A DNA stretch of 64,000 nt from Podocnemis expansa (lineage: Eukaryota; Chordata; Testudines; Podocnemididae): the NCBI GenBank assembly GCA_007922195.1, contig ML681992.1, forward strand, positions 37,795,708 to 37,859,707. The letters are read 5' to 3'. A model generated the notes under the pieces. The model worked only from the letters and a program-made list of their open reading frames with translations. It was not told the origin of the DNA and searched no databases. Position numbers and translations under genes: made by a program. Position 1 is the stretch's first letter, and the number at the start of each line of letters is the position of its first letter. Shown here in pieces: positions 54,449 through 64,000 of this stretch.

Positions 54449-54833
54449 GGCTATGTTCACACACAGGGGTTTTTTTCAATACAAGTTGTTTCAATACAAG
54501 TTGTATCGAAATAACGCCTTATTTCGAAATAAGTTAATTCGAATTAACAGTTTGTTAATTCAAATTAAGGAAAAAAGCTCAAAGCAAAATAGCATGTTCA
54601 GACAACACATATTTCAAAACGAGTCACCGTTGTTTCGAAACAACATGTTCAGACGGCATTGTTTTGAAACAATCATTTCGAAACAACATTGTTTCGTCCC
54701 CACATGGGGTTTAAGTTGTTTCGAAACAATGGAACCTGTTGTTTCGAAACAACGGTGCATCGTGTGAACATGGCCTTTCTTTCTTCGAAACAACCTCTGT
54801 GTTTCGAAATAAGACTGCTGTGTGAACACACCC
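54449..54833 (+). mobile_element. 385-bp Harbinger-type MITE with TTA target duplication
   Basis: The ends are GGCTATGTTCACACACAGG and CTGTGTGAACACACCC, flanked by TTA on both sides (54446-54448 and 54834-54836), the preferred PIF/Harbinger target. The interior is closely similar to the MITE at 38397-38770 in the same orientation, with shared words such as AAAAGCTCAAAGCAAAATAG and CCCCACATGGGGTTTAA. Confidence 0.9.
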
Positions 54834-55588
54834 TTAGAATGGTCATGGCAGGAGATGACTCTTCTGGGAGAGGGAGTTATTAAAGGGATGAGTTTTATGT
54901 TTAGATACGTCAGGCTCAGGTCCTCTCAGATCTCCTGTTCTCACCACTCCTGTGATTCTTTCCCTGTTCTTTAAACCTGTGAGTATCATCCTTGGTTTTA
55001 CTGGCTGTATCATATCTGTGGAATGTGTTTGTGTGTGATTTGTGGATAGATGGGCAACCATTGACTGAGGCTGGGCCAAGTCCATTCATGGCCTGTAAAC
55101 TGTGGCTGGGAATTCAGATTCAATCTGAAAGAAATAAAGAGCTTTGTGTGTGAGAGCCTTTGTTCTTTAGTAGGCAGACAGCTGCATGTTTATTGTTTTC
55201 CTGTGGCATTTATCATGCATCCCAGGGAGATTGATTAGCGGACATCTACTATGGAAAGAAAGCATGGGTCACAACTGTAAAGTGTTTGAGAAGATTGGGA
55301 TGCAACCTCTTGCTCCGCTTGACATGGTAGAAAGTATTTCTTGCCATTATTGCAATCTGTCTGAGATCTGCAAACATTCCAAGCTGGTCCATAAGCCTCG
55401 TGTTTCTTTGAAGATTAGCGGTTAGATGTCCATCATTAAGGCCGTGTTTCTCAAACTGGAGTAGTTTTCTTCTTGTCATCATCACATCTGTTTTCCCTGC
55501 AGAGCTTTTGAGCCTGTTTCTGTCCATTGTTCTGCTTGCTTCTTCCAGAAAATGAGACAGCTTAATGACAGCAGAAGCTGCAATGGTA
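54834..55588. other. PDGFD: intron 3 sequence between two inverted MITEs
   Basis: No gene or named repeat. This 755-bp stretch separates two members of the same MITE family lying in opposite orientation. Confidence 0.5.
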
Positions 55589-55934
55589 GGCTGTGTTCAC
55601 ACAGAACTCTTATTTTGAAACAACAACAGCACCCGCTGTTTTGAAACAATGGCGTTGTTTCAAAACAACTTAAACCCCATGTGGGGATGAAACAATGTTG
55701 TTTCGAAACCATTGTTTTGAAACAATGCCATCTGAACATGTTGTTTCGAAACAACAGTGACTTGTTTCGAAATAACTGTTGCCTGAAACTGCTATTTCGC
55801 TTTGAGCTTTTTTCCTTAATTTGAATTAACAAACTGTTAATTCGAATTAAGTTATTTCGAAATAAGGCATTATTTTGATGCAAGTTGTTTTGACACAACT
55901 TGTATCGAAATAATGCCTGTGTGTGAACACAGCC
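55589..55934 (-). mobile_element. 346-bp Harbinger-type MITE, inverted copy
   Basis: The ends are GGCTGTGTTCACACAGAAC and TGTGTGAACACAGCC. The flanks GTA and ATA match at two of three bases. Internal words (CTATTTCGCTTTGAGCTTTT, CCCCATGTGGGG) are the reverse complement of those in the MITEs at 38397 and 54449. Confidence 0.85.
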
Positions 55935-57859
55935 ATAGAGGAGTCATGGAGCTGAGTTTTGTTGTCATTCTGCTCCCATTATAGTGTTATATATCACAGG
56001 CAGTTTCATATGTATTTTGAAATGGAGAGATTACATGATTATGCGTGCTGAACTCCCCATGTGACAGCTCTTGGTGAGGTGCAGAACGTATCCTTCATGA
56101 CTCTTTGTGATCTATCTGTGATCCATGATTAGGAGAGGTGATGCACGTGAAATATTCTTTCGAAAAGTCCTCATAAAATCATTCTGTAAAGGACTGAATG
56201 GCCATCTGTATTCACGACTAGCCATCTGCAGTACAACAGTGTTGAAATTTTAACCATGAGGTTAAGAATAATAGCTCTAGCACTGAGCAGTTGTGAAAAT
56301 GAGGACATTGAAATCTTTGCTTTGTATCTAAATGGCACTAAGAAATGGGATTTTGAAAACCAATTCCAGTAGTGAGCTTGTCAGTGCTCAAGGGGTTTAA
56401 CAGTGTTTCTAGAACAGTTTACATAATACTTTACCTTGTCTTAAGCTGTCTTGAAATTTTACCAAGACAGACACATGAAGAATTAGAGCAACACTGTCAG
56501 AGATGATATGTCCAAATTGTTGCCTCTTAATTTTTTAACAGTAAGTGCAAATATATTTTTGGTTTTTTAACCTAAACCATTGTGTTCATTCCTCCTTGAA
56601 AATAATTATTACAAAATAGACAGAAGCCTAGAATTGATCTGCAAATCCTAGAAAAACCAGCATGATCCCATCGGATAATATGCTAAACATGATACCTGAA
56701 CATATCTTTTTCATTTTTAAGGGACTTTTATGAACAATGAAGGGAAAAGAGAAAAGAAACTACTTTGATCTCATTTCTTTAAATAACTGTGAGCTGGAGC
56801 TAACAGATTACAATAAACTCAAAACTGTGTTTGGTTTGAAAGCTCTTCAGAAGCCATGAGTGGCTGCAGCTGCTTTAAATAATGGCAGAACAAAGCTATC
56901 TAGCAATGATGGCTCTAGTTTACGTTGAGTTTTAGTAGATGAAATGTAATCACCAAGGCAAAATGTGCAGTCATCAGCAGGGATATCCAAGAAGCAGGTG
57001 GTACCCCTAATCATCTCAGATATTTGGAATATTGACTTGGCAACAGCTATCTCAAAAAAAATCAGACTGAGGAGGCAATTTCCTTATAGTTAATATTAGA
57101 CAGCATAAGCAAGTAGAGTCATTTCAAGCACAAGAAGATTTCATGTCTCTAGTCTCTTCTGAACAGTTGATAAAACAGATTATCCATGTGTTAAATTAAT
57201 GCTTCAGACCTCGATGCTTCTTTTCTTGGGACTGCAAAAGGGTAATTAATGACAGGGAGTCCTTCACTGCGAAAGTTCTGAAACTGGCAGCTGTTATCAG
57301 GGGATCTGTGGGCCTGTTGAATTAAATCCTGCACGACAACCAAGTGTGACTATTAACTAGAACTGAGTGAACAATTTGCAAGCAATTTGGCAAATGTAGT
57401 CCTTTTTCCTCTGTTGTTTGTGAACTGATTATAGTGTTTACTATTGATAATTATAGATACAATCCGTGGAAGTAAATTGGCTATGGACTGTTTGCAAATT
57501 GTCGACTCCAAATATTTACACTTGGATCTCTGTTATTTCAGTGGCAAATGAAATTGCATTGTGTAGTTTGTGTTCTGTGATTGGATAACCTAAAATTTAT
57601 AAACCAGAAGGACGCCTAAAGAAATAATTTCTGTTTTTATTCTCTCAGATAGAGGGTAGAATAGGGGAAATAAGCACTTCAGGAAGAGAACAAGAGAGAG
57701 TGAACACAGAATAAGCAAGACTGAATTTTTGGATATTTAAATCTTTTACTGTACAAAATGTAGAGTATTATATTTAGCTATGCATGTGGACTCAAGATTT
57801 AAAATAGCTAGGCTCCTTCCTGGCTGAGGAAGAGAAAAGGCTATGACAGATTTTTTGGT
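55935..57859. other. PDGFD: intron 3 sequence, nothing recognised
   Basis: AT-rich and repeat-poor by eye; no coding block is seen. Confidence 0.5.
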
Positions 57860-58365
57860 GGTCTAACCAATGTACTGGGGAGGGATCAGCTAAATAGCAG
57901 CACTGGAGAAAAGGACCTGGGNNNNNNNNNNNNNNNNNNNNNNNNNNNNNNNNNNNNNNNNNNNNNNNNNNNNNNNNNNNNNNNNNNNNNNNNNNNNNNN
58001 NNNNNNNNNNNNNNNNNNNNNNNNNNNNNNNNNNNNNNNNNNNNNNNNNNNNNNNNNNNNNNNNNNNNNNNNNNNNNNNNNNNNNNNNNNNNNNNNNNNN
58101 NNNNNNNNNNNNNNNNNNNNNNNNNNNNNNNNNNNNNNNNNNNNNNNNNNNNNNNNNNNNNNNNNNNNNNNNNNNNNNNNNNNNNNNNNNNNNNNNNNNN
58201 NNNNNNNNNNNNNNNNNNNNNNNNNNNNNNNNNNNNNNNNNNNNNNNNNNNNNNNNNNNNNNNNNNNNNNNNNNNNNNNNNNNNNNNNNNNNNNNNNNNN
58301 NNNNNNNNNNNNNNNNNNNNNTCGTGGGGTCCCTTCCAACCCTATGATTCTATGATTCTATGATT
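57860..58365 (+). mobile_element. CR1 LINE, sense copy interrupted by the assembly gap
   Basis: Left of the gap, GCAGCACTGGAGAAAAGGAC then CTGGG matches the C-terminal RT coding stretch of CR1. Right of the gap, CCCTTCCAACCCTATGATTC and repeated TATGATTC are the CR1 3' end and its characteristic octamer repeat. Both lie in the sense orientation, so the gap probably falls inside one CR1 copy. Confidence 0.75.
57922..58321. other. assembly gap of 400 N
   Basis: There are 400 consecutive unknown bases. The round number suggests a gap of estimated size. The open frame reported across it is meaningless. Confidence 0.99.
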
Positions 58366-58679
58366 TATATGTGTTTATGATCCTGTTTGCAATTGAAGTC
58401 AAAAGAGCTATGCTGATTTAAACCGGTGAAGGATCTAATCATCTAGTTTCACCCTGTATTGACTAGCAAATTAAAAAAAAAAACAAAAACCACTATCAGT
58501 TAGATTTTCAGTTGGTGTAAATTGATGTACCTGAGGATCTGGCCCTAGAGTTATCTTAACTTCTCATGTATTTATTTTCCATGCATTTATTTATTAGGAC
58601 TGATAATCTAGTAAATCATTTATGAATTTTGTACATGCTGAATACCAGGCTGTGTTTGTGTTTTAAAATCTCTATGTGG

Positions 58680-59861
58680 ATTCTAAGTCCAGAGGAAACC
58701 ATTCTTATCATCTTGTTTAACTTCTTGTAAAGCACAGGCCATAGAATTTCCCCAAAACAATTGGTAAAGTATGTCTTTTAGCAAGGTATCCACTTACTAT
58801 TTGAAAGTTCTCAGCAATGGAAAATCTACCATAACCCTTGAAAAATGATTCCAATAGTTAATTACTCTCACTGTTAAAAAGTTACGCTATATTTCCAGCC
58901 TGAATTTGACTAGCTTCAACTTAGCAATTGGATTGTGTTATACCTTTCTCTGATAGTCTGCAGAGCCCACAGTTAAATATTTTTTCCTGTGTAGATACTT
59001 AGACTATAATCAAGTCATCCCTTAATCTTCTTTTTGTTAAGATAAATAGATTGAGCTCCTTGAGTTTATCACTTATAGGCAGGTTTTTTAAATCTTTAAT
59101 CATTAGCTCTTTTGGCCACAGCATCACACTGGAAGTTCGTATTCAGCTGATTAGCACAATTCCCAAATCCTTTTTCAGAGTCATTTCTTCCCATTTAACC
59201 ATATTAAAATACATATTATTTGCTTGCACATAGTTTGCAGAGTGATCTAGGTCCCTCTGTATCAGAGGCCTGTCTTCTTGACTGTTTACCACTCCGCTAA
59301 TTTTTGTGTCATCTGGAAACTTAATCTGTGATGTTATTACGTTTTCTTCCAGCTCATTATTAAAAACATTAAGTGGGATATGGTGAAGAACCAGTTCCTG
59401 AGGGTACTCACTGGAAACAGACATGCTTGATGACAATTTCCAAAACTTACATTTTGAGACTTATCAGTTAACCAGTTTTTAATCAGTTAAATGTGTACCA
59501 TATTCATTTAACATGAGGATTGGGGTTTTTTTGTGAAATTTCATGTGGTACTAAATCAAAACCCTTACAGAAGTCTAAGTGTATTATGTATTAAGTCAAA
59601 ACTATTAATTGTATCAACCAAACTAGCAATTTCATTTTTTTAAAAAAAGAGATCATTAATGCAACAGGATCTGTTTTCCATAACCCCATGTTGATTTGCA
59701 TTAATTGCATTACCCTCCTGTATCAGCCACTTCATTATCTTGCCTTGGATTGATGTCAGTCTGATTGACTTCTAATTATTCTTTTCCCTTTTTAAAAATT
59801 GGCAGAATTTTCTTCCCTTCAGACAACTTTCCTCCAATCTTCTGGAGCTTCCCCTTGTTAC
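58680..59861 (-). mobile_element. old CR1 LINE, reverse transcriptase region
   Basis: The - strand frame 59143-59436 contains VFNNELEENVITSQIKFPDD, then TKISGVVNSQEDRPLIQRDLD, the CR1 RT block around the catalytic FADD (here FPDD). Upstream on that strand (59861-59640) the sequence matches the region before the RT active site, and 59140-58680 matches the 3' part. The copy is heavily mutated. It stops at about 59861 where an LTR-like insertion begins and seems to resume after 61363. Confidence 0.8.
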
Positions 59862-61362
59862 CAACTTTGCCCACCGACTCGGGGTATGCTCATTTATTAG
59901 GGTTGCTTTCTCTATGGGGAAGATGGTACTTCTATTAGTGTGCTGCTTGTGTCACTTGTGTTTCTATAGAGGTGCGTCTGAGCGGACCGGGTCTATCAGC
60001 ACTCTCAGCTGACCCCTTATGTGTCCCTGAACTCAGTAGGCTGGGTCACACAGCACTTCTCAGCTGCTACCCTTATGTGCCCCTGTACCGCACCAAACTA
60101 GGCTTGATTATGGATCTTGAGCAGACTGGGTCAAAACAGCACTTCTCAGCTGCTACCCTTATATGCCCCTGGACTCAATCAGGCTGGGTCAAAACAGCAC
60201 TTGTCAGCTGTCACCCTTATATGCCCCTGGAGTCAATCAGGCTACTATCCCTATCAATGAGCAAACCTTACAGGGTTGTGGGCATTACAGGGATCTTTGG
60301 CTAGGTAATAGAAGCGTTGCTGCAAAGTGATATAAAGAAACCAAGACCACAAAGGAGAGGGAATGATGTCTTAAAAGAGTCTGGAAACTGGCTTAATAAC
60401 AAAAGTCATTTTATTGCTAGGTATCTAAAACTTGTACTACTACTAATAATTACAAAGGAGAGAAGAATACCCCAACATACCCAGTTACAGCATTGATAAA
60501 CATACAAGGAAAGAAGAACACCCAGCTACAATATTACCTAGATTCTACTGTATCAGGCCTAGAGAGAGAGAGAGAGAGAGAGTCATAATTAAAACAAAGG
60601 GAGAGAGGTTGGGGGGGGGGAAGAGAGAGAGAAGTTGGGGGGGGGGTCTCTCACCACTCTGTGTAGCAGAAAGGTTTCCAGGTTGTGCAGATCAGGGTCA
60701 GAGGCTGGATGGAAACAAAGCTCCCACAGCAATCAGCAAGGAAGAAAAGCCAAATCCCAGTGGAAATGATACAGCTTTAGATCCAAGCATCAGGACTCAG
60801 GACTCAATCCAGACTCACACAAGATTCAGAAAGGATCCAGTCAGGACTTGCACAGGACACACACTACACTACACACCACTGCACTACTGTTGGATGTGGG
60901 TAAAGGTTTTTTATAAGGACTTGTTTATGTGGCCAATACACATTCCTGGCTGGGTGTAATGGTTCAGAGAAGCTCACAATACAGTCAGGCAGGCTCAGTA
61001 TTTTGGGTATCAAGTATCACATCTGTGACTAGAATGGTCTGATAATTGCTGATAATTGCTGAGTTTGTTCGTTCTGGTGTGAGATCCCCCATCAGGCAAT
61101 GCTTCCCTGCTTCTTCAATCCCAGAGTTCAGTGCGGCTCCTGCTTTGGAGTCTGGTTCTCCATAGTCAATGCAAATGAAGCTCCATTGTGCCGATGGCTT
61201 TTGGATATGGGTAGATTAGGAAAAGGATGTCTCCCATTTCCTACTGTTTTTGGTTTTCAGTTCAAGCAGAGGTTGGGGGATGTGTGTGGGGGGGGAGGGA
61301 GGCACAGGCTGGATACTATGCTCTGATTCCTCAAGAACACAGAGCTAACATGTAACACCCTG
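59862..61362 (-). mobile_element. LTR-like insertion of about 1.5 kb inside the CR1
   Basis: The direct repeat TGTTAC (59856-59861 and 61363-61368) borders it. After the right copy the sequence AAAATTTATTGGAAATTAAC resembles the expected CR1 continuation. The - strand has TTATAAAAAACC near 60910 and CAATAAAATGAC near 60406-60415, consistent with a TATA box and polyadenylation signal of an LTR. The + strand start holds tandem units of AGCACTTCTCAGCTGCTACC (60010-60240), a GA run at 60567-60580 and G-rich stretches near 60610-60645. TG...CA boundaries do not fit the 6-bp duplication cleanly, so it could be another element type. Confidence 0.45.
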
Positions 61363-61368
61363 TGTTAC

Positions 61369-61924
61369 AAAATTTATTGGAAATTAACTTTATACAACAT
61401 TCATTTAATCACCTTTTAATGCTTCTAGATGGAATAAATAACATTTTAACAGGAAGTTGACAAAACTGTCATGCAGTCAAGTAATTCCTTTGTGTTATTT
61501 GATTTTTCTTAAATTGATTTGTCTACCATTAACTAATTGTTGCCTATGACTATGCAAGCATCCAAACTGTAGTCTATCTGTAAGGATAAGTCCCCAATTT
61601 CTTTGTAATAATGGCATTTCACATATAAATGGCTTGTTCCCATAATGTTTGAGACAATATTATTATTTATGTATGTTATAATAGCACCTAAAGGCCTTAA
61701 CCCCATTATGCTAGGCGTTGAACAAATATAGAGTGCATAACTGTCTGGGCTTCAAGAGCTAATTAATTCATAAAGGATAATGAAGAAGGGAAAGAGGTCT
61801 CTTCTGTGGAAGAAGTTCGAAAAGGTGAAGGAGGGAGAACACTGAGACATTATTTAATGTCTAGGAATTAACTTTAGGATATTGCCATGACTGTGTTTTT
61901 TTCCTATGGGTTTTTCCCCTTTAG
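61369..61924. other. PDGFD: end of intron 3, nothing recognised
   Basis: The first tens of bases probably belong to the interrupted CR1; the rest is unremarkable. The segment ends with the strong pyrimidine tract TTTTTTCCTATGGGTTTTTC and the TTTAG acceptor of exon 4. Confidence 0.5.
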
Positions 61925-61984
61925 GATGATTTCGAACCTGCAGCTTCAGAAACCAACTGGGAGTCAGTCACAAGCTCTGTCTCA
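61925..61984 (+). CDS. PDGFD: PDGFD exon 4 (start of linker after CUB domain)
   Basis: The 60-nt exon lies between a CCCCTTTAG acceptor and a GTAAGT donor at 61985. It encodes DDFEPAASETNWESVTSSVS in frame with exon 3, which ended in phase 0. The ETNWESVTSS stretch is the PDGF-D-specific linker between the CUB and growth-factor domains; proteases cleave further downstream. The exon is too short for most ORF finders and was found from this peptide and its splice sites. Confidence 0.93.
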
Positions 61985-64000
61985 GTAAGTAGCTTGTTAC
62001 TGTTTTGTCCATGTAGGAATCAGTAGAATGGCTTTTAGGACAATATAAATGCCTCTGCACAAGGGAATCACTGGTTGACCAATAAGCAAGAGATTAAATG
62101 AGATGTGTTCTCCATACTTATTCTAGTCTGTCAATAATTTTTAGAAGGGGATCAGGGGAAAAGGCAAGAATATCAACAATCATTTTAACAACAAGATGGC
62201 CAGTGGGTGATATTTAAGCACTTTCAGTCTGAATCCTCACAACAAAGAAATTCCTTTACATTTTTACCTATAAAGCTTCATGGTCTGAACACGTGAGTTA
62301 AGGCAAGCTGACAGGAGAATAGATTAATTTTTTAAAACTGTCAACATTAAGATATTTTTATTTTGTTTCCAGCATTGAAATAAAATCTTAATTCTACACT
62401 TCATTTTGTGGAACTAAATAGGACATTTTAAAAGAGAAAACTGAATTAGAAATCTCCCAATTCCCTCGCTTTATTTGGTGTATGTAGCAGACAAAAAAAA
62501 AATCAATTTATGATGCATTTTCAAGCAAAACTTAGCTTAAATGTCTACAGTGCAATTAAATATCCATTGCTGTTCTGTGTCAGCTGACTCAGGTTTTCAG
62601 GGCTCAGGCTATGGGACTGTTTTATTGCACTGTAGACATTCAGGCTCAGTCTGGATCCCATAATCTGGGACTCTTCTCAGCTGCGTGTGTTTAATTTGCA
62701 CTGTACACACACCCTTCAGGCAAGTCTACACTGAGAGTGGAAAATTCACTGCCATCAGTTGATGTTTCCAGATCAATTGAGTGGTCAGGGAAGACCCACT
62801 CAATTGATTGGAAAATCAATCCAGCGAGTCCACCCCATAAAAAAGTAGCACTGAGTCAATGGGAGGACATTTCCTATTGACTCAGTACAATGGGGATGCT
62901 ATTGTAGGTAGGCATTAGAAGGTTGAAGGAAGGTGCCCTAGTTATTTTATATAGCGAGCACATCTCCCTTTGACTGCCACCAATAATTGTGGTAAATGTA
63001 GATGAGGGCTTAAGACACTGGGACCACATCATGTGGGAGAATAATGCCAGCATTGGACTTGGTAATTGAACCACACCTCATGTTTTTCTGCAGGCAGCTT
63101 AGTGCCATGTCTCCATTATTTTCTTTACCCTCAAGTGCTAGAGCCCATGAATAACCTAAGAAAGTGATCTTTCACCCAGGAGACCCATTTGGTCCAGCCC
63201 CCGTTCTTTCAGTTCAGTCTATAATCATCTCATTCAACAATAATTGAACTTCTACAGAACTGCGTGTCATGTTCACAGTAATACAGAAAGACTTCAGCAT
63301 CCTTAATAGATTGGTAATGAATTGTAATGGACACCAAAGGAATTAATGGTCTGGCTCTGATTAGAAAAGGGCTGCTGCGTGTCTTACGAAACTCACAGTA
63401 TGTTGAATATTTTAAAGTAACCTTTTTCTATATGTGAACTGCTTGTGCAAATCTCTCCTTATAAAGTCCTGAGGAAGAGGTTTTATAACACAAGAAGGCG
63501 TGACAACCCCTTGCTTTTATTGGTTTGACACATCCTGCAAATTGACAATCTGCAAGTCTGTCACAAAATGTACGGAAACACATGGCTCAGCTCATACAAA
63601 TAACACAATCCTCTTTTAAATCTCATACAGGTTCTTTTTAAATAAAGCCCCTGACCTTTTTGCACAAAAAGTACCAGCAGCTCATACTTGAGTTAAAGGG
63701 TATAATCTGTTGATTCCATTAGTAGTCCATCAACTCAGTGAGAGTGTTTATATTCACTTTGCGGGCCAGCCTCTAGAGGACAACAGTGTCATATATACTT
63801 GAGAACATTTGATGTTCCTCTAATGAAAGGGAACAAAGGGCATCTGATTTGCAGGATTACTGCTTATGCTGCATCCTCATAGCTTTCTGTCTCCCTGCTT
63901 TCCCTTTGTTCTTTAAGGGAATTTAGGAACTATTTTCCTGTGATTACAAATCAGTCACTAGCCCCACTGATTTCTCTTTTGTGGATTCCTAGTGATATTT
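61985..64000. other. PDGFD: start of PDGFD intron 4
   Basis: No coding block. Near 62717-62830 AGGCAAGTCTACACTGAGAG and several CAATTGA words suggest the remains of a MITE with a GTCTACACT-type end, but its other end was not found. Nothing else is recognised. Confidence 0.45.

Larger units (their letters stand above)
1..64000 (+). other. PDGFD: PDGFD gene, internal part (intron 1 to intron 4)
   Basis: Three + strand coding blocks with consensus splice sites and compatible phases join into one reading frame matching the CUB domain and following linker of platelet-derived growth factor D. The order is exon 2, exon 3, exon 4, with introns of about 6.1 and 32.6 kb. The signal-peptide exon and the cystine-knot exons are not here, which fits the very long introns known for this gene. 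All other features in the window lie in its introns. The choice of PDGFD over the paralogue PDGFC rests on the exon 2 and 3 sequence, including the NHLTDLYR segment and the GHKEVPPRI stretch. Confidence 0.93.

Noticed and set aside
57890..58339. 149-codon frame across the N gap
   Set aside because: Mostly unknown bases; not interpretable.

Overview
The window is vertebrate nuclear DNA, most likely from a turtle or another sauropsid. Three short coding blocks with clean splice sites read as consecutive exons of PDGFD (platelet-derived growth factor D) on the + strand: exon 2 at 22868-23072, exon 3 at 29171-29351 and exon 4 at 61925-61984. Everything else is intron: the end of intron 1, intron 2 (about 6.1 kb), intron 3 (about 32.6 kb) and the start of intron 4. 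The first exon and the growth-factor-domain exons lie outside. The turtle inference rests on the repeats: CR1 fragments, DIRS, Penelope-like (PLE), R4/Dong-type and PIF/Harbinger elements, hAT families and a tRNA-derived SINE with a CR1-like tail.

Layout. 1-13 kb: a fold-back MITE, a 1.6 kb hAT element with a perfect 8-bp target duplication, a PLE fragment with a GIY-YIG endonuclease, and a young internally deleted gammaretrovirus-like provirus on the - strand (7082-11670). The provirus has two identical 398-bp LTRs, a proline-tRNA-type primer site, a repeat-rich leader, an intact 439-codon ORF that begins like Gag matrix, no visible pol, and a frameshifted Env transmembrane region. 13.5-17.8 kb: a DIRS element split by an antisense PLE and a short PLE-end copy, followed by a hAT transposase fragment. 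19.7-20.1 kb: a second fold-back MITE. 22.9-29.4 kb: PDGFD exons 2 and 3, separated by two hAT elements (one filled with a roughly 29-bp minisatellite), CR1 and a SINE. 30-38 kb: hAT and PLE-end copies, then a nearly complete but broken R4/Dong-type retrotransposon inserted in a TA microsatellite. 38-56 kb: a PIF/Harbinger element with transposase and Myb-like genes, three MITEs sharing its ends, a long hairpin, and an old non-LTR RT fragment. 57.8-61.4 kb: CR1 copies, an assembly gap of 400 N, and an LTR-like insertion inside a CR1. Exon 4 follows.

No bacterial-type operon, CRISPR array, rRNA or functional tRNA gene was seen. The only host gene is PDGFD, whose exons shown here encode the CUB domain and the start of the linker that is cleaved to release the active growth factor. 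The most interesting observations are the young provirus with its chimeric ORF, the hammerhead-ribozyme-like core in the repeated PLE ends, and the Harbinger element with its matching MITEs. Homology calls come from reading translations and remembered family features; no database search was run.
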